Shown here piece after piece: positions 52,627-62,101 of a stretch of 64,000 nt of DNA. Source of the stretch: Haloferula luteola (lineage in GTDB: Bacteria > Verrucomicrobiota > Verrucomicrobiia > Verrucomicrobiales > Akkermansiaceae); the NCBI RefSeq assembly GCF_014201715.1, contig NZ_JACHFD010000012.1, positions 107,825 to 171,824 of the forward strand, written 5' to 3'. The position numbers were made by a program, and so were the translations under genes. Every line of letters starts with the position of its first letter. Position 1 is the stretch's first letter. The notes under the pieces were generated by a model. It did not search any database, was not told the origin of the DNA, and worked only from the letters and a program-made list of their open reading frames with translations.

Positions 52627-53031
52627 TCAACGCTTGGAGAACTGGAAGCGCTTACGGGCACCTGGGCGACCGGCTTTCTTCCGCTCTTTCATGCGGGGAT
52701 CGCGGCGCAGGAAACCGTGAGGCTTGAGTTCCTTGCGGAGCTCGCCATCGGAGATCGTGAGAGCGCGGGCGATGCCAAGGCGAATCGCGGAAGCCTGAGC
52801 ATTGGTGCCGCCTCCCTTCACCACGACGTTGAGGTCGAAGCGGTTGACGGAGTTGACGGTCTGCAGCGGAGCCAGAACGGTGTTCTGAAGTTGCAGGGTC
52901 GGGAGGTATTCTTCGAAGGGGCGACCATTGATGGTGATGGTGCCGGAGCCTTCGGTGAGGCGGACGCGGGCAACGGCGGTCTTGCGACGGCCGGTGGCGG
53001 CGAGAACGGGAGTGGCTGCTGCTGCGCTCAT
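52627..53031 (-). CDS. rpsI: 30S ribosomal protein S9
   Basis: Protein of 134 residues from the ATG at 53031. It matches S9 with [25 protein letters not shown], the glycine-rich [20 protein letters not shown] and the basic end [14 protein letters not shown], whose last residues reach the P site. It is 28 bp downstream of rplM. Confidence 0.97.
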   Translation of the reverse strand: MSAAAATPVLAATGRRKTAVARVRLTEGSGTITINGRPFEEYLPTLQLQNTVLAPLQTVNSVNRFDLNVVVKGGGTNAQASAIRLGIARALTISDGELRKELKPHGFLRRDPRMKERKKAGRPGARKRFQFSKR

Positions 53032-53059
53032 GATCAAATCAGGGAGTCGTGGGTGGGGC

Positions 53060-53491
53060 TCAGGCGACTTCGTAGGTCTCCGGCTGCTGGGCTTCGTGCG
53101 GGTGAGTGTCACCGGCATAAACCTTGAGCTTGCCATACTGGGCGCGACCGAGCGGGCCCTTGGGAAGCATGCCCCAGACGGCGCGTTCGACGAGAAGCAC
53201 CGGGCGGCGCTTGCGGACCATGCGGGGAGTTTCCACCTTCTGGCCGCCGACGTAACCGGTGAAGCGGGTGTAAATTTTTTCGCGCTCCTTGTTGCCGGTC
53301 AGGCGCACCTTGTCGGCATTGATCACGATCACGAAGTCACCCGTGTCGATGTGCGGGGTGAAAATGGCCTTGTGCTTGCCGCGCAGGAGGCGGGCCGCCT
53401 CGACGGCGACTTGGCCGAGGACTTTGTTTTCGGCGTCGATCACATACCACTTGCGTTCGACGTCGGTTGGTTTGGCGGAAAAGGTCTTCAT
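53060..53491 (-). CDS. rplM: 50S ribosomal protein L13
   Basis: Protein of 143 residues from the ATG at 53491 ([20 protein letters not shown], closely matching E. coli L13). Conserved blocks are [38 protein letters not shown] and [17 protein letters not shown]. It is the first gene of the rplM-rpsI pair. Confidence 0.97.
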   Translation of the reverse strand: MKTFSAKPTDVERKWYVIDAENKVLGQVAVEAARLLRGKHKAIFTPHIDTGDFVIVINADKVRLTGNKEREKIYTRFTGYVGGQKVETPRMVRKRRPVLLVERAVWGMLPKGPLGRAQYGKLKVYAGDTHPHEAQQPETYEVA

Positions 53492-53616
53492 GTCGTTGGC
53501 GTTGATTTCCACGGGTCGGTCCGGGCTGCGCGAGCACCTGGGCGCGGAAGGGCGGGCAAGCTATGGAGCACCCCGGAGGGTGTCAATCGGAAATCCGGGA
53601 CGGGAGGCGGGAATTT

Positions 53617-54582
53617 TCAGGTTTTTGGGGGATTTGCCTGCTGGAGCCAGCTTTGGATGTCGGACTCAAGGGCCATGCGGCCATGGTGAATGGGTCGAGC
53701 CTGCCCGGTGATTTGCAGGCTGAGGTCGGGATGGATGGCTTCCAAGACGCCGCAGGCGAGGGGCGGACGATTAAGGGGAGGACTCGGCAGATCCTGCCAA
53801 ACGCGGACAGATTCTCCGATTCCGCAGGCGTGGGCTCGATAGCGATCGAGTAGGAAGCCACCACCCTCGGAGGCCAGCCGGTCGAAGGTTCGGAGAAGCC
53901 GCCGCAGGAGCTCTAGAGCCACCTGGGACAAGGGCGGTGCAGGGGTCCAATCGCCGAGGCAGGTGGTGCCGGGAACGAAAACATCAGCGTCGATCTCGGG
54001 AGCCACCTGAAGATTGAGGCCGATGCCCAAGAGGCAATCGTGGAAGGTCGACCCTCGAATGGAGCTGGAGGCAAGAACTCCTCCGATTTTGCGGCCTCTG
54101 AGGGTGATGTCGTTGACCCATTTGATCCCGGGCTTGACGGAAGAAGGGAGGATCTCCTGCAACCAATCGGCGACAACGACGGCGGGAAGCATGGAGAGTC
54201 CGGCACCGGTGGTGGCGATGGGAAGAGGCCGCCGGATCAGCACGCTGAGATGAAGATTTCCGCGGAGCGCGGCCCAGCGACGGTCGTGATGGCCGCGAAA
54301 GCCGCTTCCTTCCTCGGTGAGCACGACGGTTGTGTCCGGAAGTACGCCGCCGTCGGCGAGAGTTTGGCGCAGGGCGTCATACATCGAGTGGGGGGCCTGT
54401 GATCGGTGAATGAACCATCCGTCTGGCGGTAGGTCGATGGACGATTCTCTGGCCGTAAAGGTGCGGCGAGGGAGGAGAAGGGGCAGAGAGGGGTGATGGG
54501 GAAGTGGCTGTGAGGAATCGCTCCCACTCTCGCCGCCAAATATCGCGAGAAAGTCGTCGGGGGCATCCGTGAGCCATTGCAT
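53617..54582 (-). CDS. birA: Biotin-[acetyl-CoA-carboxylase] ligase, no HTH domain
   Basis: Protein of 321 residues. The ligase core has EEGSGFRGHHDRRWAALRG, which corresponds to the biotinyl-AMP loop GRGRxxRxW but is clearly altered, then NLHLSVLIR, KWVNDITLRGRKIGGVLASS and LLGIGLNLQ. The C-terminal beta domain follows. There is no N-terminal repressor HTH, so it should act only as a ligase, with the pyruvate carboxylase biotin domain as one likely target. About 50 extra N-terminal residues are not recognised. Confidence 0.87.
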   Translation of the reverse strand: MQWLTDAPDDFLAIFGGESGSDSSQPLPHHPSLPLLLPRRTFTARESSIDLPPDGWFIHRSQAPHSMYDALRQTLADGGVLPDTTVVLTEEGSGFRGHHDRRWAALRGNLHLSVLIRRPLPIATTGAGLSMLPAVVVADWLQEILPSSVKPGIKWVNDITLRGRKIGGVLASSSIRGSTFHDCLLGIGLNLQVAPEIDADVFVPGTTCLGDWTPAPPLSQVALELLRRLLRTFDRLASEGGGFLLDRYRAHACGIGESVRVWQDLPSPPLNRPPLACGVLEAIHPDLSLQITGQARPIHHGRMALESDIQSWLQQANPPKT

Positions 54583-54750
54583 GGGGCGAACATGACGAAT
54601 CTTGGAAACTGGAACAGGGGGAAGTCGCTGCGCAAAAATGAATCAATACTGCGCAAGGGCGGGGTTGTCGTGCTTTGGGGTCAGGGTGTTGTCTGATGGG
54701 GCATGGTGGGTTTTCTAAAGTTTGAGGGATCGCATGGAGTCGCCGGAGGG

Positions 54751-57700
54751 ATGATCCGATCGATTCGGAAACGGATGACGGGGTGGAGACGATTCCCTGG
54801 AGGCTGGCTAGGAATTGTGGGAGGGGTGTTCCTTTTGGGCGGTGGGATTCAAGCGGCGACGGAGTCGACAACTGACCGGGATTTTGATGGCTACGGCGAT
54901 GGGGTGGAGTTGGCGGCGGGAACCCGTCCTGACGATGCGAAGAGTCATCCGTTGGCCGATACGGCCAATCCGCGCTCACTGCCCGAGCGGGTCGACGCTC
55001 CCGTGGTGGGAGGGTTCACCCTGGTGGCAGGCGGGAGAGCGGTTCCTTTGGTGTGGGATCCTCAAGACGCCACGGTGGTGGGGAAAGCAGTGAATTTGTT
55101 GGCGGGGGATCTGGAGGCCGTGACCGGGGTGCGACCCGAGGTGACGACGGGCGAGGAGCCTTTGGAGGGCCCAATCGTGCTGGTGGGCACCTGGGGACGG
55201 AGTGCATGGATCGAATCCTTGGTGGACCGTGGGAAACTCGATGTTGGCTCGATTCAGGGCAATTGGGAGTGCTACCGGATGGTCGTCGTGTCGGATCCGC
55301 TTCCTGGGGTGCCGGAAGCATTGGTGATTGTGGGAAGTGATCGCAGAGGGACGGCCTATGGCGTGGGAGCCGTCAGCGAATCGATGGGAGTATCGCCATG
55401 GACTTGGTGGGCCGACGTGCCGCCTCCTTCGTTGAAGGCCGTGCATCTGGCAGGTCTGCCGCTGGATTCCTCTCCGCCGAGCGTGAGATTTCGTGGGATC
55501 TTCATCAACGATGAGGATTGGGGTCTGCAGGAGTGGGCAGAGAAGAATTACGAGTCCGGTCCGGGAGAGGCGAAAGATCTGGGACCCAAGAGTTACGCCA
55601 AGATTTTCGAGCTACTGCTGCGCTTGCGAGCCAATCTCTGCTGGCCGGGCATGCATCCCAGCACCAAAGCCTTCCATTTTTATCCGGAGAACAAGCAGGT
55701 GGCGGATGACTACGCGATTGTCATGGGGAGTTCGCATGCGGAGCCCATGTTGCGCAACAATGTGGATGAGTGGGAGCGCTTCGTGACGGAAGAAGGCGCC
55801 TCGGACGATTGGAGCTATGCCAACAATGCCGAGACGATTGATCGGTATTGGGATCGACGCGCAGAAGAAGCTGGGCCCTTTGAAAATGTCTACACCGTGG
55901 GGAAGCGGGGTATCCATGATTCGGGGATGGTCGAGGGATCGACGATCGCTGAGAAAGCCGAGTGGTTGAATACCATTTTCTCTGCTCAAAGGGGAATTCT
56001 GGAGACCCGTGTGAACGCGAATGTGGCTCAGGTGCCGCAGATATTTGTTCCCTACAAAGAGGTCTTAAGCATCTACGACAGCGGTGAAGTCGAGGTTCCG
56101 GATGACGTGACCCTGGTGTGGCCGGACGACAATCACGGCTATATCCGCAGGCTCTCGAGCGAGGCCGAGCAGCTGAGGAGTGGAGGTTCAGGGGTCTATT
56201 ATCATCTGTCCTATTGGGGCGCTCCCCAGGACTATCTGTGGTTGTCGACGATTCCCCCGTCCTTGATTTGGGAGGAAATGACCAAGGCGTTTGAGAACGA
56301 CGCGCGACGGCTGTGGGTTTTCAATGTTGGCGATATCAAACCGGCCGAAATTTCGATGGAGTTCTCATTGCGGTTGGCGTGGCGGGTGACGTCGTATGGT
56401 CCGGATGCGCAACGAGCATGGTTGCGGGAATGGGCGGCACGGGAATTTGAGCCCTCGCGGGCGGGAGCGATAGCCTCGCTGATGAACGACTATTTTCATC
56501 TTCATCATCTGCGCAAACCCGAACACATGGACTGGAGAGATCGCGATCCGGGGAGTTCGGCGCCTGCCGAAGGCAATGCGTACTCGTTGTTCAGCCAAGT
56601 CCATGAAGGGGATGAGTGGGGGCGGCGACAGGCAGCTTTTTCAGAGATGAAGGAGCGTCAGCAAGCGATCGAGCAAACTTTGCCCCGTGAGCTCCGCGAC
56701 GCCTATGCTGAGTTGGTCGGCTACCCGGTCCGAGCCTCGGAGGCGATGGCACGGAAGTTTTTCCATGCTGCGCGGGCGTATCGGGCAATTTCACAAAAAC
56801 GGCCAACCGTGGCGGACCATGGAGCGGCTTCCGCTGCGGCCTGGGATGATATTGCCGCGGAAACGACGGTCTACAACACGCAGGTGGCGGGAGGAAAATG
56901 GAACGAAATGATGGATTCCCAACCGCGCGGACTAGAGGTGTTCCGGATGCCTGCTCTGCCCCAAGATCCCGGACCGCAGGAACGGGGCTTGGGCGTGGCG
57001 GTGGAAGGGCGCCTGAAGCCAGTCTTTACCCGCATGGGAGAGGGGGATGTCTCAGGGGTAGAGCTGCATGCGGTGGACGATGCGGATGCCATCGTTGCGC
57101 CCATGCAGGAGGCCCACCTCGATGGGCGGCGTTGCTTGTGGACTGCGGGGGCAGATGGCGTTGCCAGTGCGGGCGCGGGAGGCCGTGCGAGCTACTCTTT
57201 TCAGATCATGGAGGCGGGGCGGTATGCGATCCGCTTCGAAGTGAGGACGCCGACGCCTAACGATGATTCTTGGTTTCTTTCCCTCGATGGGTCCGTTCCT
57301 GAGGTGTGGAACAATCTGGGAGTGGGAGATCCTGTGGGTTGGCGATGGCAGACATGGAAAACCGTGGAATTGACTGCGGGTTCGCATGCTCTTGTGGTGC
57401 ATCAGCGAGAGGATGGAGCGGCATTTTCTTCGATTCAGGTTTCGAATGCTTCGACGGTTCAGGAACTTGGAGAAGACCGCAGGTTTGCCGAGTTTCGATT
57501 GCCGGAGCTCAATCCACTCACCCATCGGAGAATCTTTGTGGATCTGATCAACACGGAATCCACGCCACTGCCGTGGTCGGTGGAGGTGCCGGTACCATGG
57601 CTTAAAGTCACCAAGACGGAGGGAGTCTTGGAAACCGAGGAGAGGCTATGGGTTTCTCTTGAGGAGGCGGGGCTCCCAGAGGCTGTGGAGACCTTGAGTT

Positions 57701-58857
57701 CCGTTCTTCGGGTCCACCAAGGGGACGATGTGATCGAAGTTCCGGTGACCGTTTGGAATCCCCAGCCGCGACCGGAAGTGGATTTTATTGAGGAGAACGG
57801 GGCCGTGGTGATGGAGGCAGAGGATGCCACGCGAAAGGTGCCGGGCGCGATTGCCGAGTGGATCGAGGTGCCGGACCTTGGGTCGGGAAAGGGAGCGCTG
57901 ATCGTGCAGCCGACGGATGCTCCGAGCTTGGAAACCCAGGAGGCGATTCTGAACGATGCGCCCTGTCTCGAATTCGAGTTTGAGCTTCGAACGGCGGGGC
58001 AGCATCGAGTTGAGGTGGCTTTTGTCCCGGCACTTTCTCTCAATCGTGACCGGGGGAGGCGATATGCGGTCGCATTCGATGGGGGAAGTCCCACAGTGGT
58101 GGCCTTGTCAGGAGAGTCGGGGAGCGGCAATACTTGGTCCCGTTCCGTTCTCCGGTCATCGGTGGTAGGAGCCTCGCTCCACGATCTCGCTGTCGGGCGT
58201 CATCGTTTGGAGATTCGCATGGTGGACCCGGGGCTCGTGGTGGATCGGGCCACAATTTTTACGGCACCGGGGCCGACCACCTATGCGGGATTGAGGGAAA
58301 CATCGATCCAAGGATGGGACGACCTCGTTGTGGAGGCCGGGGAAACCTGGGAGCTTGGGGACGGCGTTCGAAAGTATCGACGTATTTTGAACCGAGGAAC
58401 TTTGGTGATCCGTGGAGGAGAGACCACGGTGGCTGGGGATGTGATCAATTTCGGGACCTTGCGTGTGATCGGCGAGGTCGCGTTTTCGGTGGGAGGTAAT
58501 CTGTCGAATTTTGGCCTCTGGGATTCGATGACCTGGGAGGCTCCAGAGGGAGCAGGTCCTCTCGATCTTTCGGACTTTGGCAGATCGTTGGAAAGCAGCC
58601 AATGGAGAACCGGCATTCCTTGGTGGGAAAACGGTGCGTTCTATTTGAGTGTCCCGGGATTCGATGGGCATCACTACGGCCTCCAGAAAAGTCCCAGCCT
58701 CGCTGCAGGGGATTGGATGGCGACGGGCGACGTCCGTCCCGGGCTTGGATCATGGGATGTGCCGGAGTGGCTGGTATTTGAGTGCCCGAGCGAAGAACCG
58801 ACGATGTTTTTTCGAGTGGAAGCGGATGGCGCAGCGGCCTCGGCTTTGCGGCGATGA
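54751..58857 (+). CDS. Secreted GH115 alpha-glucuronidase with TSP3-like calcium repeat and extra C-terminal domain
   Basis: Protein of 1368 residues from the ATG at 54751, chosen because it opens a signal peptide (basic start, then GGWLGIVGGVFLLGGGIQA); ATGs at 54703 and 54775 are possible. After it comes one calcium-type repeat DRDFDGYGDGVELAAGT (about 46-62). The GH115 catalytic part (about 100-800) has RFRGIFINDEDWGLQEWAEK, LWPGMHPSTKAFHFYP-like sequence, VWPDDNHGYIRRLS and YYHLSYWGAPQDYLWLSTIPP. The GH115 C-terminal sandwich (PWLKVTKTEG) follows, then a CBM-like region and an end domain with YGLQKSPSLAAGDW and FFRVEAD. It should remove (methyl)glucuronic acid from xylan outside the cytoplasm. 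Confidence 0.85.
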   Translation: MIRSIRKRMTGWRRFPGGWLGIVGGVFLLGGGIQAATESTTDRDFDGYGDGVELAAGTRPDDAKSHPLADTANPRSLPERVDAPVVGGFTLVAGGRAVPLVWDPQDATVVGKAVNLLAGDLEAVTGVRPEVTTGEEPLEGPIVLVGTWGRSAWIESLVDRGKLDVGSIQGNWECYRMVVVSDPLPGVPEALVIVGSDRRGTAYGVGAVSESMGVSPWTWWADVPPPSLKAVHLAGLPLDSSPPSVRFRGIFINDEDWGLQEWAEKNYESGPGEAKDLGPKSYAKIFELLLRLRANLCWPGMHPSTKAFHFYPENKQVADDYAIVMGSSHAEPMLRNNVDEWERFVTEEGASDDWSYANNAETIDRYWDRRAEEAGPFENVYTVGKRGIHDSGMVEGSTIAEKAEWLNTIFSAQRGILETRVNANVAQVPQIFVPYKEVLSIYDSGEVEVPDDVTLVWPDDNHGYIRRLSSEAEQLRSGGSGVYYHLSYWGAPQDYLWLSTIPPSLIWEEMTKAFENDARRLWVFNVGDIKPAEISMEFSLRLAWRVTSYGPDAQRAWLREWAAREFEPSRAGAIASLMNDYFHLHHLRKPEHMDWRDRDPGSSAPAEGNAYSLFSQVHEGDEWGRRQAAFSEMKERQQAIEQTLPRELRDAYAELVGYPVRASEAMARKFFHAARAYRAISQKRPTVADHGAASAAAWDDIAAETTVYNTQVAGGKWNEMMDSQPRGLEVFRMPALPQDPGPQERGLGVAVEGRLKPVFTRMGEGDVSGVELHAVDDADAIVAPMQEAHLDGRRCLWTAGADGVASAGAGGRASYSFQIMEAGRYAIRFEVRTPTPNDDSWFLSLDGSVPEVWNNLGVGDPVGWRWQTWKTVELTAGSHALVVHQREDGAAFSSIQVSNASTVQELGEDRRFAEFRLPELNPLTHRRIFVDLINTESTPLPWSVEVPVPWLKVTKTEGVLETEERLWVSLEEAGLPEAVETLSSVLRVHQGDDVIEVPVTVWNPQPRPEVDFIEENGAVVMEAEDATRKVPGAIAEWIEVPDLGSGKGALIVQPTDAPSLETQEAILNDAPCLEFEFELRTAGQHRVEVAFVPALSLNRDRGRRYAVAFDGGSPTVVALSGESGSGNTWSRSVLRSSVVGASLHDLAVGRHRLEIRMVDPGLVVDRATIFTAPGPTTYAGLRETSIQGWDDLVVEAGETWELGDGVRKYRRILNRGTLVIRGGETTVAGDVINFGTLRVIGEVAFSVGGNLSNFGLWDSMTWEAPEGAGPLDLSDFGRSLESSQWRTGIPWWENGAFYLSVPGFDGHHYGLQKSPSLAAGDWMATGDVRPGLGSWDVPEWLVFECPSEEPTMFFRVEADGAAASALRR

Positions 58858-58858
58858 T

Positions 58859-60043
58859 TCAGCTGGAACTGAGGGAAAGTTGATCCCGGTATTGGCTGGG
58901 AGTTTGCCCGGAGTGGGAGTGAAACGCGTGGACGAAGGCGGGGTAGCTGGAGAATCCGCAGTCTTTGGCAAGCTGCCGCAGAGAAGGGGGGCAGGCTCGC
59001 TGCAGTTGCTTGCAAGCGTGAGAGATGCGGGCTGCCGTGAGAAATTGATGGGGAGATTGCCCCGTGAGGGCCTTGAAGCGCATCTCCAAGGTGCGTCTGG
59101 AAACTCCCGCATGACGGGCCACGGCATCCATTTTCGGGCGGTCTTTGAGGTGGCGCAGCATGAAGGCGACCGCGAGTTGGATGATTTCGTCTGGATGGTG
59201 GAAAAGATCGGTGCTTTGACGCTCGACAATGCCAAGGGGGGCAATCTGAAGATCGGCGGAGCTGAGATCCTCTCCCTGCATCATGCGATCGATGAGAGCG
59301 GCCGCCTCCCAGCCGATTCTGCCGGAATCGCGGCAGACACTGGTGAGAGTGGGAGTGCTGTGCTCGCAGGCGAGCAAGTCATTGTCCATGCCGATGATCG
59401 CGAGGTCTTTGGGGACTCGAAGCCCTGCAAAGGCGCAGGCTTCCATGACTCGCTGGGCGCGGTAGTCATGCACCGCGAAAATGGCACAGGGAAGAGGAAG
59501 AGATTGAAGCCAAGTGGCGAGGGTTTGGAGTTCTTCTATCAGCCGGACTTCCCGAGCACTTTCCGCAGGTTCGAGATGCACATGGAGATCCTCGCTGTGG
59601 TGCCCAAGGCGTTCCTGAAATCCTGCGAGTCGTTCCTGCGAGTAGTGAACATCCTCCCACCCGACGTAGCCAAAATGACGAAATCCACGGTCGAGAAGGT
59701 GCTCGGCTGCGAGGCGTCCCGCCAAGTGATTGTCCACTCCGACCCGCGGAATCCCGTAGCGCTCTTTCTCCCAGCCGGAGAGGTTGACGACCGGGAATCC
59801 GAGTTCCTGAACTAGACGGCGATCTTCATCATTACGAATGGCGGCAATCGCGGCGTCCCCTGGCCAGCCAAGGAGCGAGGGAAGGTTCCGAGGAGATTCG
59901 CCAGAGGCCGCGAGGGTGGGGGGGCAGGTGGTAAGATGCCATCCCCCTTTTTGGAGACCATAGCGGCGGACGCCATCCATCACCTCTGCCATCCAGGGGA
60001 GAGAGGTGGGATAGACGAGGGCAATGCGAAGCGGGGTGGCCAT
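58859..60043 (-). CDS. XylR-type regulator (LacI-like sensor plus AraC HTH)
   Basis: Protein of 394 residues from the ATG at 60043. The N-terminal two thirds resemble LacI/RbsB-type sugar sensing (RIALVYPTSLPWMAEVMDGV, RVGVDNHLAGRLAAEHLLDRG, DLAIIGMDNDLLACEH). The last 100 residues are an AraC double HTH with HAGVSRRTLEMRFKALTGQS and LAKDCGFSSYPAFVHAFHSH. Proteins of this layout respond to xylose or related sugars. It converges with the GH115 gene with one base between the stop codons; control of that gene by this regulator is inferred, not shown. Confidence 0.9.
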   Translation of the reverse strand: MATPLRIALVYPTSLPWMAEVMDGVRRYGLQKGGWHLTTCPPTLAASGESPRNLPSLLGWPGDAAIAAIRNDEDRRLVQELGFPVVNLSGWEKERYGIPRVGVDNHLAGRLAAEHLLDRGFRHFGYVGWEDVHYSQERLAGFQERLGHHSEDLHVHLEPAESAREVRLIEELQTLATWLQSLPLPCAIFAVHDYRAQRVMEACAFAGLRVPKDLAIIGMDNDLLACEHSTPTLTSVCRDSGRIGWEAAALIDRMMQGEDLSSADLQIAPLGIVERQSTDLFHHPDEIIQLAVAFMLRHLKDRPKMDAVARHAGVSRRTLEMRFKALTGQSPHQFLTAARISHACKQLQRACPPSLRQLAKDCGFSSYPAFVHAFHSHSGQTPSQYRDQLSLSSS

Positions 60044-60123
60044 GGCGGGCGGGGATTTTCTCCCCAGTGACCGCCACGCCAAGTACCGAAATCGGGTGAA
60101 GTCCCCAGAAAACCTGCTGGGAG

Positions 60124-61173
60124 TTAACTCTCTTTGAGCGTCGTCATATCGATGACGAATCGATACTTCACATCACTTTTGAGCATCCGCTCATAGGCAT
60201 CATTGATCTCATCCATGCGGATCATTTCGATGTCGGCGGTGATGCCATGCTCGCCGCAGAAATCGAGCATCTCTTGCGTTTCGGCGAGTCCACCGATGAG
60301 AGATCCGGAGAGGGATTTTCGCCCCATGATGAGACCGAAGGACGCAACGGGTAGGGGCTTTTCCGGGGCGCCTACGAGCGTCAGATTGCCATCGACTTTG
60401 AGCATGGCAAGGTAGGCATTGATGTCATGATCAGCAGAAACCGCGTCCAAAATGAAATCGAAGGTGCCCGTGTGTGCCTCCATCTCTTCAGCATGACGGG
60501 AAACGACGACTTCGTGCGCCCCGAGGCGCAGGGCATCCTCAATCTTCGCGGGCGACGTGGTGAACACCACAACGTGGGCTCCAAATGCACGGGCAAATTT
60601 TACGCCCATGTGGCCCAATCCTCCGAGTCCGACGATGCCGACTTTTTGACCCGGGCCGACCTTCCAGTGGCGGAGCGGAGAGTAAGTCGTGATGCCCGCA
60701 CACAGCAAGGGTGCGACTCCCGCGAGGTCGAGGTTTTGGGGAATCCGAAGCACGAAGTGTTCGTCGACGACGATGCTTTCAGAGTAGCCTCCGTAGGTAG
60801 GGAGATTGAGGTGCTTGTCGTGCGACCCATAGGTCATGACCATCGAAGGAGAGAATTGCTCAAGGCCTGCTTTGCAGTGAGGGCAGGAAAGATCGGCATC
60901 GACGAGACAACCCACGCCTGCAAGGTCTCCCGGCTGAAAGCGGGTGACGGCGTCTCCGACCTCCGTCACGCGGCCAACGATTTCATGGCCGGGAACAGCG
61001 GGATATTGGGTGAAACCCCATTCATTGCGGGCAAAATGGAGGTCAGAGTGGCAGACGCCGCAGTAAAGGATCTCGATTTTGACATCGCGAGAGGTCGTCT
61101 CGCGGCGTGGAATGGTGGAGGAAGCGAGGGCCTCGGCGGCGCCCGTTGTGGCGAAAGCGGTGATGGTAGGCAT
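60124..61173 (-). CDS. Zinc-dependent NAD(P)-alcohol dehydrogenase (CAD/YahK-like)
   Basis: Protein of 349 residues from the ATG at 61173. The catalytic zinc ligands are CGVCHSDLH and GHEIVG, then a Cys near residue 165. The coenzyme site is GIVGLGGLGHMGVKFARAFGA. In the structural-zinc loop VDADLSCPHCKAGLEQFS two of the four usual Cys positions are Asp and Ser. It reduces aldehydes or oxidises alcohols in the cytoplasm; the substrate is unknown. The open frame upstream to 61710 shows no domain and is rejected. It is divergent from arsR. Confidence 0.88.
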   Translation of the reverse strand: MPTITAFATTGAAEALASSTIPRRETTSRDVKIEILYCGVCHSDLHFARNEWGFTQYPAVPGHEIVGRVTEVGDAVTRFQPGDLAGVGCLVDADLSCPHCKAGLEQFSPSMVMTYGSHDKHLNLPTYGGYSESIVVDEHFVLRIPQNLDLAGVAPLLCAGITTYSPLRHWKVGPGQKVGIVGLGGLGHMGVKFARAFGAHVVVFTTSPAKIEDALRLGAHEVVVSRHAEEMEAHTGTFDFILDAVSADHDINAYLAMLKVDGNLTLVGAPEKPLPVASFGLIMGRKSLSGSLIGGLAETQEMLDFCGEHGITADIEMIRMDEINDAYERMLKSDVKYRFVIDMTTLKES

Positions 61174-61672
61174 GGGATGAGGTATGGTTCGAGCAGGTGG
61201 CCCTTTCGGAGGGGCCGCGTAACGACCGTCCTGATCGGCCCTCGCGCAAGGGAGGATTTTTCGGGAAAGGGAATTTCCGTAAGGAGGGACGCTTCGAACC
61301 CAAGTGGGAAGCTCCACGGAAAAAGTCGTCCAGTTGTCGGTCTGAGCGACAGCATGGTCGACGTCCCGGATCACGGGAGTTCTCGAAGAATGGCCCCATG
61401 GGCAAGGGATAGAGGGAGCGGGAGGCCTGAATCGCGATCCAGTTGGGTGACTTGGGGCATGGCCGAGGGCATGGCGGTTCCAGATGGCTTCCCGAGGAGC
61501 AACAGTGTCCGTCTCGGAGCGGCTTTCCTCGCGGTCAGAATCGTGGAGAGGTCCTCCTCTTCGTTGCAGTCGCCAGAACTCCTCACCTAGAGAGAAATGG
61601 GCGGAAGGAGACCTTTCGTGTGTGATGATTTTTATTGTTAAATTCGCGAAATTGCGAAATGAAGATCTCGGG
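61174..61672. promoter_or_regulatory. Divergent intergenic region with arsR operator-like box
   Basis: About 500 bp between adh and arsR without a supported gene, although long frames are open on both strands because of the high GC. Close to arsR lies TTCGCGAAATTGCGAAAT (61643-61660), 13 bp before the arsR start, in an A/T-rich stretch. A related copy occurs before the permease gene. This is a likely ArsR binding site overlapping the promoter. Confidence 0.55.
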
Positions 61673-62011
61673 ATGAGCGCTTCCTCAAGAACTCCAAATC
61701 GAGTTGTCATCGATCGTCAGGCCGAGATTTTCAAGGCGCTCGGTCACCCGACACGGATGGCCATGATCCATGCTTTGGCAGGTGAGCCGGTATGTGCGTG
61801 CGATTTGGCGCGAGCGGCCAGCTGCGGCCTCTCGACAGCTTCAAGGCATCTGACCGTGCTCCGCCATGCGGGTCTCATCGAGGACGAGCGCCGAGGCCAA
61901 CAGATCTTCTACCGTCTCGTTTTTCCCTGCGTGTTGAGCTTTGCCGAGTGCTTGGAACGTGTTGAAGCCGGCGAGACGGTTCGCTCGCTCCGGGTGGGGT
62001 GCTGCGGATGA
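61673..62011 (+). CDS. arsR: ArsR family metal-/metalloid-sensing repressor
   Basis: Protein of 112 residues from the ATG at 61673. The winged HTH shows QAEIFKALGHPTRMAMIHAL, then the metal-binding CACDLARAASCGLSTASRHL and LRHAGLIEDERRGQQIFYRL. The Cys residues CxC (about 41-43) in the helix before the recognition helix fit As(III)-type sensors (compare ELCVCDL in E. coli ArsR). More Cys lie at the C terminus (VGCCG). It should repress its own operon until metal binds. Confidence 0.9.
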   Translation: MSASSRTPNRVVIDRQAEIFKALGHPTRMAMIHALAGEPVCACDLARAASCGLSTASRHLTVLRHAGLIEDERRGQQIFYRLVFPCVLSFAECLERVEAGETVRSLRVGCCG

Positions 62012-62062
62012 TCCGGAGAAGCACCATGAAAATGGATAGAGCCGCCTGCTTTATTTCATATT

Positions 62063-62079
62063 TTCGCGAAATTGGAAAT
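62063..62079 (+). promoter_or_regulatory. Second operator-like box before the permease
   Basis: TTCGCGAAATTGGAAAT shares its first 12 bases (TTCGCGAAATTG) and the AAAT end with the box at 61643-61660 in front of arsR. It lies 22 bp before the permease ATG, inside the 90-bp gap after arsR. It suggests a second ArsR-controlled promoter or operator in the operon. Confidence 0.6.
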
Positions 62080-62101
62080 TTAATTTCTCCTCCTGCATTC
62101 C

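Noticed and set aside
61174..61710. Open upstream extension of the alcohol dehydrogenase frame
   Set aside because: The extra 179 residues are Arg/Pro/Ser-rich with no domain, and the ATG at 61173 matches the family start.
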